Shown piece after piece: positions 25,294-37,932 of a DNA stretch of 64,000 nt. Position 1 is the first letter of the stretch. Each line of letters begins with the position of its first letter. This DNA is from Xylocopa sonorina (lineage: Eukaryota > Arthropoda > Insecta > Hymenoptera > Apidae): NCBI RefSeq assembly GCF_050948175.1, contig NW_027490483.1, positions 1 to 64,000 on the forward strand. Reading direction: 5' to 3'. The position numbers and the translations under genes are program-made. Under the pieces are notes generated by a model that saw only the letters and a list, made by a program, of their open reading frames with translations, ran no database searches and was not told the DNA's origin.

Positions 25294-28200
25294 CCTCAAA
25301 TGAATGTAAATGCGACACTTCCTTGCAAGGAAATAGCGTTTGCAGATGTCTACGTATCGAAGCAATAGAGTTCAAATGCTTCTTAAAACGCGATATCGCA
25401 TCTCATTTCTATGTTTCATGGTAAGATATAATATGATTTGCGAAGTGTTATGTATTCCTCGTCTACACATCAAATGAATGTAAATGCGACACTTCCTTGC
25501 AAGGAAATAGCGTTTGCAGATGTTTACGTATCGTAGCAATAGAGTTCTAATGCTTCTTAAAACGCGATATCGCATCTCATTTCTATGTTTCATGGTAAGA
25601 TATAATATGATTTGCGAAGTGTCATGTATTCCTCGTCTACACTTCAAATGAATGTAAATGCGACACTTCCTTGCAAGGAAATAGCGTTTGCAGATGTCTA
25701 CGTATCCAAGCAATAGAGTTTTAATGCTTCTTAAAACGCGATATCGCATCTCATTTCTATGTTTCATGGCAAGATGTAATATGATTTGCGAAGTGTTATG
25801 TATTCCTCGTCTACACTTCAAATGAAAGTAAATGCGACACTTCCTTGTAAGGAAATTGCGTTTGCAGATGTCTACGTATCGAAGCAATAGAGTTCAAATG
25901 CTTCTTAAAACGAGATACTGCATCTCATATGTATGTTTCATGATAAGATATAATATTTATTGCGAAGTGTTATGCATTCCTCGTCTACGATTCAAATGGA
26001 AGTAAATGCGACACTCCCTTGCATGGAAATAGCGTTTGCAGATGTCTACGTATCGAAGCAATAGAGTTCAAATGCTTCTTAAAACGAGATACTGGATCTC
26101 ATATCTATGTTTCATGATAAGATATAATATTCATTGCGAAGTGTTATGCATTCCTCGTCTACGATTCAAATGAAAGTAAATGCGACACTTCCTTGCAAGG
26201 AAATAGCCTTTGCAGATGTCTACGTATCGTAGCAATAGAGTTCTAATGCTTCATAAAACGCGATATCGCATCTCATTTCTATGTTTCATGATAAGATATA
26301 ATATTCATTGCGAAGTGTTATGCATTCCTCGTCTACGATTCAAATGGAAGTAAATGCGACACTCCCTTGCATGGAAATAGCGTTTGCAGATGTCTACGTA
26401 TCGAAGCAATAGAGTTCAAATGCTTCTTAAAACGAGATACTGCATCTCATATCTATGTTTCATGATAAGATATAATATTTATTGCGAAGTGTTGTGCATT
26501 CCTCGTCTACGATTCAAATGGAAGTAAATGCGACACTCCCTTGCATGGAAATAGCGTTTGCAGATGTCTACGTATCGAAGCAATAGAGTTCAAATGCTTC
26601 TTAAAACGAGATACTGGATCTCATATCTATGTTTCATGATAAGATATAATATTCATTGCGAAGTGTTATGCATTCCTCGTCTACGATTCAAATGAAAGTA
26701 AATGCGACACTTCCTTGCATGGAAATAGCGTTTGCAGATGTCTACGTATCGTAGCAATAGATTTCTAATGCTTCTTAAAACGCGATATCGCATCTCATTT
26801 CTATGTATCATGGTAAGATATAATATTCATTGCGAAGTGTTATGCATTCCTCGTCTACGATTCAAATGAAAGTAAATGCGACACTTCCTTGCAAGGAAAC
26901 AGCGTTTGCAGATGTATACGTATCGAAGCAACAGAGTTCAAATGCTCCTTAAAACGCGATATCGCATCTCATTTCTATGTTTCATGGTAAGATATAATAT
27001 GATTTGCGAAGTGTTATGTATTCCTCGTCTACACTTCAAATGAATGTAAATGTGACACTCGCTCGCTAGGAAATAGCGTTTGCAGATGTCTACGTATCGT
27101 AGCAATAGAGTTCTAATGCTTCTTAAAACGCGATATCGCATCTCCTTTCTATGTTTCATGGTAAGATATAACATGATTTGCGAAGTGTTATGTATACCTC
27201 GTCTACACATCAAATGAATGTGAATGCGATACTTCCTCGCTAGGAAATAGCGTTTGCAGATGTCTACGTATCGTAGCAATAGATTTCTAATGCTTCTTAA
27301 AACGCGATATCGCATCTCATTTCTATGTTTCATGGTAAGATATATCATGATTTGCGGAGTGTTATGTATTCCTCGTCTACACTTCAAATGAATGTAAATG
27401 CGACACTTCCTTACAAGGAAATAGCGTTTGCAGATGTCTACGTATCGTAGCAATGGATTTCTGATGCTTCTTAAAACGCGATATCGCATCTCATTTCTAT
27501 GTTTTATGGTAAGATATAATATGATTTGCGAAGTGTTATGTATTCCTCGTCTACACTTCAAATGAATGTAAATGCGACACTTCCTTGCAAGGAAATAGCT
27601 TTTGCAGATGTCTACGTATCGAAGCAATAGTGTTCAAATGCTTCTTAAAACGAGATATTGCATCTCATATTTATGCTTCATGATAAGATATAATATTCAT
27701 TGCGAAGTGTTATGCTTTTCCTCGTCTACGGTTCAAATGAATGTAAATGCGACACTTCCTTGCAGGGAAATAGCGTTTGCAGATGTCTACGTATCGAAGC
27801 AATAGAGTTCTAATGCTTCTTAAAACGCGATATCGCATCTCCTTTCTATGTTTCATGGTAAGATATAATATGAGTTGCGAAGTGTTATGTATTCCTCGTC
27901 TACACTTCAAATGAATGTAAATGCGACACTTCCTTGCAAGGAAATAGCGTTTGCAGATGTCTACGTATCGTAACAATAGAGTTCTTATGATACTTAAAAC
28001 GCGATATCGCATCTCATTTCTATGATTCATGGTAAGATATAATATGATTTGCGAAGTGTTATGTATTCCTCGTCTACACTTCAAATGAATGTAAATACGA
28101 CACTTCCTTGCAAGGAAATAGAGTTTGCAGATGTCTACCTATCGTAGCAATAGAGTTCTAATGCTTCTTAAAACGCGATATCGCATCTCATTTCTATGTT

Positions 28201-28419
28201 TCATGGTAAGATATAATATTCATTGCGAAGTGTTATGCATTCCTCGTCTACGATTCAAATGAATGTAAATGCGACACTTCCTTGCTAGGAAATAGCGTCT
28301 GCAGATGTTTACGTATCGAAGCAATAGAGTTCAAATGCTTCTTAAAACGAGATATTGCATCTCATATCTATGTTTCATGATAAGATATAATATTCATTGC
28401 GAAGTGTTATGCATTCCTC
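25294..28419. repeat. Large segmental duplication, copy 2 (~3.1 kb)
   Basis: Partner of 21113-24238. The match ends near 28419, where this copy reads CTCGTGTACGATTC and copy 1 reads CTCGTCTACACATC. The part between the copies (24239-25293) is itself related to copy 1: the CTACACATC monomer at 24241 matches 21282 at an offset of 2,959 bp (17 monomers). Confidence 0.93.
27110..27788. repeat. 4-monomer module, copy 2 of 4
   Basis: Copy lying inside the 4,181 bp offset duplication, so it shares its history with copy 1. All five markers are present in the same order. Confidence 0.88.
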
Positions 28420-28851
28420 GTGTACGATTCAAATGAATGTAAATGCGACACTTCCTTGCAAGGAAATCGCGTTTGCAGATGTCTACGTATCGAAGCAATA
28501 GTGTTCTAAAGCTCCTTAAATCGCGATATCGCATCTCATTTCTATGTTTCATGGAAGGATATAATATGATTTGCGAAGTATCACGTATTCCCCGTCTACA
28601 CTTCAAATGAATGTAAATGCGACACTTCCTTGCAAGGAAATAGCGCTTGCAGATGTCTACGTATCGAAGCAATAGTGTTCAAATGCTTCTTAAAACGAGA
28701 TATTGCATCTCATATTTATGCTTCATGATAAGATATAATATTCATTGCGATGTGTTATGCTTTTCCTCGTCTACGGTTCAAATGAATGTAAATGCGACAC
28801 TTCCTTGCAAGGAAATAGCGTTTGCAGATGTCTACGTATCGTAGCAATAGA

Positions 28852-29530
28852 GTTCTAATGCTTCTTAAAACACGATATCGCATCTCCTTTCTATGTTTCA
28901 TGGTAAGATATAACATGATTTGCGAAGTGTTATGTATACCTCGTCTACACTTCAAATGAATGTGAATGCGATACTTCCTCGCTAGGAAATAGCGTTTGCA
29001 GATGTCTACGTATCGTAGCAATAGATTTCTAATGCTTCTTAAAACGCGATATCGCATCTCATTTCTATGTTTCATGGTAAGATATATCATGATTTGCGAA
29101 GTGTTATGTATTCCTCGTCTACACTTCAAATGAATGTAAATGCGACACTTCCTTGCAAGGAAATAGCGTTTGCAGATGTCTACGTATCGTAGCAATGGAT
29201 TTCTGATGCTTCTTAAAACGCGATATCGCATCTCATTTCTATGTTTTATGGTAAGATATAATATGATTTGCGAAGTGTTATGTATTCCTCGTCTACACTT
29301 CAAATGAATGTAAATGCGACACTTCCTTGCAAGGAAATAGCGTTTGCAGATGTCTACGTATCGAAGCAATAGTGTTCAAATGCTTCTTAAAACGAGATAT
29401 TGCATCTCATATTTATGCTTCATGATAAGATATAATATTCATTGCGAAGTGTTATGCTTTTCCTCGTCTACGGTTCAAATGAATGTAAATGCGACACTTC
29501 CTTGCAGGGAAATAGCGTTTGCAGATGTCT
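28852..29530. repeat. 4-monomer module, copy 3 of 4
   Basis: Same marker order, offset 2,612 bp (15 monomers) from copy 4. It differs from copies 1 and 2 in having CTACACTTC rather than CTACACATC in the ATGTATACC monomer, GCGAAG rather than GCGGAG after AGATATATCATG, and AACACGATATC at its start. Upstream, 28640-28790 repeats the CATATTTATGC monomer found at its end. Confidence 0.86.
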
Positions 29531-29695
29531 ACGTATCGAAGCTATAGAGTTCAAATGCTTCTTAAAACGAGATATCGCATCTCATATCTATGTTTCATGA
29601 TAAGATATAATATTCATTGCGAAGTGTTAAGCAGTCCTCGTCTACGGTTCAAATGAATGTAAATGCGACACTTCCTAGCAAGGAAATAGCATTTG

Positions 29696-30220
29696 CAGAT
29701 GTCTACGTATCGAAGCAATAGAGATCAAATGCTTCTTAAAACGCGATATTCGCATCTCATTTCTATGTTTCATGGTAAGATATAATATGATGTGCGAAGT
29801 GTTATGCATTCCTCGTCTACGATTCAAATGAACGTAAATGCGACACTTCCTTCCAAGGAAATAGCGTTTGCAGATGTCTACGTATCGTAACAATAGAGTT
29901 CTTATGATACTTAAAACCCGATATCGCATCTCATTTCTATGATTCATGGTAAGATATAATACGATTTGCGAAGTGATATGTATTCCTCGTCTACACTTCA
30001 AATGAATGTAAATGCGACACTTCCTTGCAAGGAAATAGCAATTGCAGATGTCTACCTATCATAGCATTAGAGTTCCAAAGCTTCTTAAATCGCGATATCG
30101 CATCTCATTTCTATGTTTCATGGTAAGATGTAATATGATTTGCGAAGTGTTATGTATTCCTCGTCTACACTTCAAATGAATGTAAATGCGACGCTTCCTT
30201 GCAAGGAAATAGCGTTTGCA
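29696..30220. repeat. 3-monomer block, likely donor type for a swap at 36451
   Basis: This block contains GAGATCAAATGC, GATATTCGCATC (one extra base), TATGATGTGCG, TTCCTTCCAAGG, CTTAAAACCCGATATC, TATGATTCATGG, AATACGATTTGCG, AGTGATATG and GCAATTGCAGATG. The same chain appears at 36451-36975, offset 6,753 bp, and partly at 38017-38340. Confidence 0.9.
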
Positions 30221-30832
30221 GATGTCTACGTATCGAAGCAATAGAGTTCAAATGCTTCTTAAAACGAGATACTGCATCTCATATCTATGTTTCATGATAA
30301 GATATAATATTCATTGCGAAGTGTTATGCATTCCTCGCCTACGATTCAAATGAATGTAAATGCGACACTTCCTTGCAAGGAAATAGCGTTTGCAGATGTC
30401 TACGTATCGTAGCAATAGAGTTCTTATGATTCTTAAAACGCGATATCGCATCTCATTTCTATGTTTCATGGTAAGGTATAATATGATTTGCGAAGTGTTA
30501 TGTATTCCTCGTCTACACTTCAAATGAATGTGAATGCGACACTTCCTCGCTAGGAAATAGCGTATGCAGATGTCTAGGTATCGTAGCAATAGAGTTCTAA
30601 TGCTTCTTAAAACGCGATATCGCATCTCATTTCTATGTTTCATGGTGAGATATAATATGATTTGCGAAGTGTTATGTATTCCTCGTCTACACTTCAAATG
30701 AATGTAAATGCGACACTTCCTTGCAAGGAAATAGCGTTTGCAGATGTCTACGTATCGTAGCAATAGAGTTCTTATGATTCTTAAAACGCGATATCGCATC
30801 TCATATCTATGTTTCATGATAAGATATAATAT

Positions 30833-31981
30833 TCATTGCGAAGTGTTATGCATTCCTCGTGTACGATTCAAATGAATGTAAATGCGACACTTCCTTGCAA
30901 GGAAATCGCGTTTGCAGATGTCTACGTATCGAAGCAATAGTGTTCTAAAGCTCCTTAAATCGCGATATCGCATCTCATTTCTATGTTTCATGGTAAGATA
31001 TAATATGATTTGCGAAGTATCACGTATTCCCCGTCTACACTTCAAATGAATGTAAATGCGACACTTCCTTGCAAGGAAATAGCGTTTGCAGATGTCTACG
31101 TATCGTAGCAATAGAGTTCTAATGCTTCTTAAAACGCGATATCGCATCTCATTTCTATGTTTCAGGTTAAGATATAATATGATTTGCGAAGTATTATGTA
31201 TTCCTCGTCTACACTTCAAATGAATGTAAATGCGACACTCGCTCGCTAGGAAATAGCGTTTGCAGATGTCTACGTATCGTAGCATTAGAGTTCTAATGCT
31301 TCTTAAAACGCGATATCGCATCTCATTTCTATGTATCATGGTAAGATATAATATGATTTGCGAAGTGCTATGTATTCCTCGTCTACACTTCAAATGAATG
31401 TAAATGCGACACTCGCTCGCTAGGAAATAGCGTTTGCAGATGTCTACGTATCGTAGCAATAGAGTTCTAATGCTTCTTAAAACGCGATATCGCATCTCCT
31501 TTCTATGTTTCATGGTAAGATATAACATGATTTGCGAAGTGTTACGTATACCTCGTCTACACATCAAATGAATGTGAATGCGATACTTCCTCGCTAGGAA
31601 ATAGCGTTTGCAGATGTCTACGTATCGTAGCAATAGATTTCTAATGCTTCTTAAAACGCGATATCGCATCTCATTTCTATGTTTCATGGTAAGATATATC
31701 ATGATTTGCGGAGTGTTATGTATTCCTCGTCTACACTTCAAATGAATGTAAATGCGACACTTCCTTGCAAGGAAATAGCGTTTGCAGATGTCTACGTATC
31801 GTAGCAATGGATTTCTGATGCTTCTTAAAACGCGATATCGCATCTCATTTCTATGTTTTATGGTAAGATATAATATGATTTGCGAAGTGTTATGTATTCC
31901 TCGTCTACACTTCAAATGAATGTAAATGCGACACTTCCTTGCAAGGAAATAGCGTTTGCAGATGTCTACGTATCGAAGCAA
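30833..31981 (-). other. 382-codon open frame, longest in window (judged non-coding)
   Basis: This is the longest minus-strand open frame, made of more than six consecutive monomers that lack the B-type TGA. It starts within a monomer at 31981 and stops at the TCATTGCG of a B monomer near 30833. The translation is the 58-residue unit repeated, with Lys, Arg, Tyr and Cys prominent. Almost the same frame, shorter, appears wherever A monomers run together. No domain is recognised and there is no sign of gene structure. If the array is transcribed, a peptide is possible in principle. Confidence 0.8.
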
Positions 31982-32142
31982 TAGTGTTCAAATGCTTCTT
32001 AAAACGAGATATTGCATCTCATATTTATGCTTCATGATAAGATATAATATTCATTGCGAAGTGTTATGCTTTTCCTCGTCTACGGTTCAAATGAATGTAA
32101 ATGCGACACTTCCTTGCAGGGAAATAGCGTTTGCAGATGTCT
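31464..32142. repeat. 4-monomer module, copy 4 of 4
   Basis: Same marker order. It shares GCGGAG and CTACACATC with copies 1 and 2, and has a private GTTACGTATACC. It sits next to a run of A monomers with ACTCGCTCGCTAGG. Confidence 0.86.
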
Positions 32143-32361
32143 ACGTATCGAAGCAATAGAGTTCTAATGCTTCTTAAAACGCGATATCGCATCTCCTTTC
32201 TATGTTTCATGGTAAGATATAATATGAGTTGCGAAGTGTTATGTATTCCTCGTCTACGATTCAAAGGAATGTAAATGCGACACTTCCTTGCAAGGAAATA
32301 GCGTTTGCAAATGTCTACGTATCGAAGCAATAGAGTTTAAATGCTTCTTAAAACGAGATAT

Positions 32362-32502
32362 TGCATCTCATATCTATGATTCATGATAGGATATAATATT
32401 CATTGCGAATTGTTATGCATTCCTCGTTTACGATTCAAACGAATGTAAATGCGACACTTCCTTGCAAGGAATGGATTTCTGATGCTTCTTAAAACGCGAT
32501 AT
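32362..32502. repeat. Truncated monomer with 33 bp internal deletion
   Basis: At about 32470 the sequence runs from TTGCAAGGAA directly into TGGATTTCTGATGC. A normal neighbour has 33 further bases there, from ATAGCG through GCAGATGTCTACGTATCGTAGCAA. The lost piece contains the whole CTACG-TAT-CGTAG hairpin and the GCAGATGTC box. The deletion is 11 codons on the minus strand, so the frame is kept. Both ends of the lost piece share a short AA, so end joining or slippage is plausible. It makes this monomer about 141 bp. Confidence 0.92.
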
Positions 32503-33236
32503 CGCATCTCATTTCTATGTTTTATGGTAAGATATAATATGATTTGCGAAGTGTTATGTATTCCTTGTCTACACTTCAAATGAATGTAAATGCGACACTT
32601 CCTTGCAAGGAAATAGCGTTTGCAGATGTCTACGTATCGTAGCAATAGATTTCTGATGCTTCTTAAAACGCGATATCGCATCTCATTTCTATGTTTCATG
32701 GTAAGATATAATATGATTTGCGAAGTGTTATGTATTCCTTGTTTACACTTCAAATGAATGTAAATGCGACACTCGCTCGCTAGGAAATAGCGTTTGCAGA
32801 TGTCTACGTATCGAAGCAATAGAGTTCAAATGCTTCTTAAAACGCGATATCGCATCTCATTTCTATGTTTCATGGTAAGATATAATATGATTTGCGAAGT
32901 GTTATGCATTCCACGTCTACGATTCAAATGAACGTAAATGCGACACTTCCTTCCAAGGAAATAGCGTTTGCAGATGTCTACGTATCGTAACAATAGAGTT
33001 CTTATGATACTTAAAACGCGATATCGCATCTCATTTCTATGATTCATGGTAAGATATAATATGATTTGCGAAGTGTCATGTATTCCTCGTCTACACTTCA
33101 AATGAATGTGAATGCGATACTTCCTCGCTAGGGAATAGCGTTTGCAGATGTCTACGTATCGTAGCAATAGCTTTCTAATGCTTCTTAAAACGCGATATCG
33201 CATCTCATTTCTATGTTTCATGGTAAGATATAAGAT

Positions 33237-34801
33237 GATTTGCTAAGTGTCATGTATTCCTCGTCTACACTTCAAATGAATGTAAATGCGACACTTCCTT
33301 GTTAGGAAATAGCGTCTGCAGATGTCTGGGTATCGTAGCAATAGAGTTCTAGTGCTTCTTAAAACGCGATATCGCATCTCATTTCTACGTTTCATGGTAA
33401 GATGTATTATGATTTGTGAAGTGTTATGCAATCCTCGTCTACGATTCAAATGAATGTAAATGCTACACTTCCTTGCAAGGAAATAGCGTTTGCAGATGTC
33501 TACGTATCGTAGCAATAGAGTTCTTATGATTCTTAAAAAGCGATATCGCATCTCATTTCTATGTTTCATGGTAAGATATAATATGATTTGCGAAGTGTTA
33601 TGTATGCCTCGTCACCACCTCAAATGAATGTAAATGCGACACTTCCTTGCAGGGAAATAGCGTTTGCAGATGTCTACGTATCGAAGCAATAGAGTTCAAA
33701 TGCTTCTTAAAACGAGATATTGCATCTCATATCTATGTTTCATGATAAGATATAATATACATTGCGAAGTGTTATGCATTCCTCTTCTACGATTCAAATG
33801 AAAGTAAATGCGACACTTCCTTGCAAGGAAATAGCGTTTGCAGATGTCTAGGAATCGTAGCAATAAAGCTCTAATGCTTCTTAAAACGCGATATCGCATT
33901 TCATTTCTATGTTTCATGGTAAGATATAATATGACTTGCGAAGTGTTATGTATTCCTTGTCTCAACTTCAAAGGAATGTAAATGCGACACTTCCTTGCAA
34001 GGAAATAGCGTTTGCAGATGTCTACGTATCGTAGCAATGGATTTCTGATGCTTCTTAAAACGCGATATCGCATCTCATTTCTATGTTTCATGGTAAGGTA
34101 TAATATGATTTGCAAAGTGTTATGTATTCCTCGTCTATACTTCAAATGAATGTGAATGCGACACTTCCTCGCTAGGAAATAGCGTCTGCAGATGTCTAGG
34201 TATCGTAGTAATAGAGTTCTAATGCTTCTTAAAACGAGATATTGCATCTCATATCTACGTTTCATGATAAGATATAATATTCATTGCGACGTGTTATGCA
34301 TTCCTCGTCTACGATTCAAATGAAAGTAAATGCGACACTTCCTTGCAAGGAAATAGCGTTTGCAGATGTCTACGTATCGTAGCAATAGAGTTCATATGAT
34401 TCTTAAAACGCGATATCGCATCTCATTTCTATGTTTCATGGTAAGATATAACATGATTTGCGAAGTGTTATGTATTCCTCGTGTACACTTCAAATGAATG
34501 TGAATGCGATTCTTCCTCGCTAGGAAATAGCGTTTGCAGATGTCTACGTATCGTAGCAATAGCTTTCTAATGCTTCCTAAAAAGCGAATCGCATCTCATT
34601 TCAATGTTTCATGGTAACATATAACATGATTTGCGAAGTGTCATGTATTCCTCGTCTACACTTCAAATGAATGTGAATGCGATACTTCCTCGCTACGAAA
34701 TAGCGTTTGCAGATGTCTACGTATCGTAGCAATAGCTTTCTAATGCTTCTTAAAACGCGATATCGCATCTCATTTCTATGTTTCATGGTAAGATATAAGA
34801 T
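33237..34801. repeat. 9-mer higher-order repeat, unit 1 (1,565 bp)
   Basis: The marker GATTTGCTAAGTGTCATG lies at 33237, 34802, 36367 and 37933: nine monomers apart each time. Other markers in order: TTGTTAGG, GTCTGGGTATCG, TAGTGCTTC, ATTTGTGAAG, AATGCTACAC, CTTAAAAAGCG, ATGCCTCGTCACCACC, CCTCTTCTACG, TAGGAATCG, TTGTCTCAACTTC, TTGCAAAGTG, ATTGCGACGTG, CTCGTGTACAC and CTAAAAAGCGAATCGC. Phase is arbitrary. Confidence 0.95.
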
Positions 34802-36366
34802 GATTTGCTAAGTGTCATGTATTCCTCGTCTACACTTCAAATGAATGTAAATGCGACACTTCCTTGTTAGGAAATAGCGTCTGCAGATGTCTGGGTATCG
34901 TAGCAATAGAGTTCTAGTGCTTCTTAAAACGCGATATCGCATCTCATTTCTACGTTTCATGGTAAGATGTATTATGATTTGTGAAGTGTTATGCATTCCT
35001 CGTCTACGATTCAAATGAATGTAAATGCTACACTTCCTTGCAAGGAAATAGCGTTTGCAGATGTCTACGTATCGTAGCAATAGAGTTCTTATGATTCTTA
35101 AAAAGCGATATCGCATCTCATTTCTATGTTTCATGGTAAGATATAATATGATTTGCGAAGTGTTATGTATGCCTCGTCACCACCTCAAATGAATGTAAAT
35201 GCGACACTTCCTTGCAGGGAAATAGCGTTTGCAGATGTCTACGTATCGAAGCAATAGAGTTCAAATGCTTCTTAAAACGAGATATTGCATCTCATATCTA
35301 TGTTTCATGATAAGATATAATATACATTGCGAAGTGTTATGCATTCCTCTTCTACGATTCAAATGAAAGTAAATGCGACACTTCCTTGCAAGGAAATAGC
35401 GTTTGCAGATGTCTAGGAATCGTAGCAATAAAGTTCTAATGCTTCTTAAAACGCGATATCGCATTTCATTTCTATGTTTCATGGTAAGATATAATATGAC
35501 TTGCGAAGTGTTATGTATTCCTTGTCTCAACTTCAAAGGAATGTAAATGCGACACTTCCTTGCAAGGAAATAGCGTTTGCAGATGTCTACGTATCGTAGC
35601 AATGGATTTCTGATGCTTCTTAAAACGCGATATCGCATCTCATTTCTATGTTTCATGGTAAGGTATAATATGATTTGCAAAGTGTTATGTATTCCTCGTC
35701 TATACTTCAAATGAATGTGAATGCGACACTTCCTCGCTAGGAAATTTCGTCTGCAGATGTCTAGGTATCGTAGTAATAGAGTTCTAATGCTTCTTAAAAC
35801 GAGATATTGCATCTCATATCTACGTTTCATGATAAGATATAATATTCATTGCGACGTGTTATGCATTCCTCGTCTACGATTCAAATGAAAGTAAATGCGA
35901 CACTTCCTTGCAAGGAAATAGCGTTTGCAGATGTCTACGTATCGTAGCAATAGAGTTCATATGATTCTTAAAACCATATATCGCATCTCATTTCTATGTT
36001 TCATGGTAAGATATAACATGATTTGCGAAGTGTTATGTATTCCTCGTGTACACTTCAAATGAATGTGAATGCGATTCTTCCTCGCTAGGAAATAGCGTTT
36101 GCAGATGTCTACGTATCGTAGCAATAGCTTTCTAATGCTTCCTAAAAAGCGAATCGCATCTCATTTCAATGTTTCATGGTAACATATAACATGATTTGCG
36201 AAGTGTCATGTATTCCTCGTCTACACTTCAAATGAATGTGAATGCGATACTTCCTCGCTACGAAATAGCGTTTGCAGATGTCTACGTATCGTAGCAATAG
36301 CTTTCTAATGCTTCTTAAAACGCGATATCGCATCTCATTTCTATGTTTCATGGTAAGATATAAGAT
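34802..36366. repeat. 9-mer higher-order repeat, unit 2 (1,565 bp)
   Basis: Near-identical to unit 1. Differences that I noticed: ATGCATTCC for ATGCAATCC near 34995, AAAGTTC for AAAGCTC near 35430, GAAATTTCGTC for GAAATAGCGTC near 35743, and AAAACCATATATCGC for AAAACGCGATATCGC near 35970. Confidence 0.95.
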
Positions 36367-37932
36367 GATTTGCTAAGTGTCATGTATTCCTCGTCTACAC
36401 TTCAAATGAATGTAAATGCGACACTTCCTTGTTAGGAAATAGCGTCTGCAGATGTCTACGTATCGAAGCAATAGAGATCAAATGCTTCTTAAAACGCGAT
36501 ATTCGCATCTCATTTCTATGTTTCATGGTAAGATATAATATGATGTGCGAAGTGTTATGCATTCCTCGTCTACGATTCAAATGAACGTAAATGCGACACT
36601 TCCTTCCAAGGAAATAGCGTTTGCAGATGTCTACGTATCGTAACAATAGAGTTCTTATGATACTTAAAACCCGATATCGCATCTCATTTCTATGATTCAT
36701 GGTAAGATATAATACGATTTGCGAAGTGATATGTATTCCTCGTCTACACTTCAAATGAATGTAAATGCGACACTTCCTTGCAAGGAAATAGCAATTGCAG
36801 ATGTCTACCTATCATAGCATTAGAGTTCCAAAGCTTCTTAAATCGCGATATCGCATCTCATTTCTATGTTTCATGGTAAGATGTAATATGATTTGCGAAG
36901 TGTTATGTATTCCTCGTCTACACTTCAAATGAATGTAAATGCGACGCTTCCTTGCAAGGAAATAGCGTTTGCAGATGTCTAGGAATCGTAGCAATAAAGT
37001 TCTAATGCTTCTTAAAACGCGATATCGCATTTCATTTCTATGTTTCATGGTAAGATATAATATGACTTGCGAAGTGTTATGTATTCCTTGTCTCAACTTC
37101 AAAGGAATGTAAATGCGACACTTCCTTGCAAGGAAATAGCGTTTGCAGATGTCTACGTATCGTAGCAATGGATTTCTGATGCTTCTTAAAACGCGATATC
37201 GCATCTCATTTCTATGTTTCATGGTAAGGTATAATATGATTTGCAAAGTGTTATGTATTCCTCGTCTATAATTCAAATGAATGTGAATGCGACACTTCCT
37301 CGCTAGGAAATAGCGTCTGCAGATGTCTAGGTATCGTAGTAATAGAGTTCTAATGCTTCTTAAAACGAGATATTGCATCTCATATCTACGTTTCATGATA
37401 AGATATAATATTCATTGCGACGTGTTATGCATTCCTCGTCTACGATTCAAATGAAAGTAAATGCGACACTTCCTTGCAAGGAAATAGCGTTTGCAGATGT
37501 CTACGTATCGTAGCAATAGAGTTCATATGATTCTTAAAACGCGATATCGCATCTCATTTCTATGTTTCATGGTAAGATATAACATGATTTGCGAAGTGTT
37601 ATGTATTCCTCGTGTACACTTCAAATGAATGTGAATGCGATTCTTCCTCGCTAGGAAATAGCGTTTGCAGATGTCTACGTATCGTAGCAATAGCTTTCTA
37701 ATGCTTCCTAAAAAGCGAATCGCATCTCATTTCAATGTTTCATGGTAACATATAACATGATTTGCGAAGTGTCATGTATTCCTCGTCTACACTTCAAATG
37801 AATGTGAATGCGATACTTCCTCGCTACGAAATAGCGTTTGCAGATGTCTACGTATCGTAGCAATAGCTTTCTAATGCTTCTTAAAACGCGATATCGCATC
37901 TCATTTCTATGTTTCATGGTAAGATATAAGAT
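36367..37932. repeat. 9-mer higher-order repeat, unit 3, with swapped block (1,566 bp)
   Basis: Outer parts match units 1 and 2, including GATTTGCTAAG at 36367, TAGGAATCG near 36980 and CTAAAAAGCGAATCGC near 37708. The inner part, about 36451-36975 (three monomers), instead matches 29696-30220. The swap keeps monomer phase and monomer number. The one extra base comes from GATATTCGCATC in the inserted block. Confidence 0.93.
36451..36975. repeat. Swapped-in 3-monomer block inside 9-mer unit 3
   Basis: Markers from 29696-30220 replace those of the 9-mer unit (GTCTGGG, ATTTGTGAAG, AATGCTACAC and ATGCCTCGTCACC are all absent). Both edges lie in the conserved second half of the monomer, around GCAGATGTCT. 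This fits gene conversion, or two closely spaced unequal exchanges. Confidence 0.9.

Noticed and set aside
30833..31981. Candidate protein-coding gene, a 382-codon Lys/Arg/Cys-rich repeat protein
   Set aside because: The frame is a by-product of a 174 bp (58-codon) monomer without stops. The same frame is broken by B-type TGA codons and by the ACGG insertion in most of the array, and nothing sets it apart as a gene.
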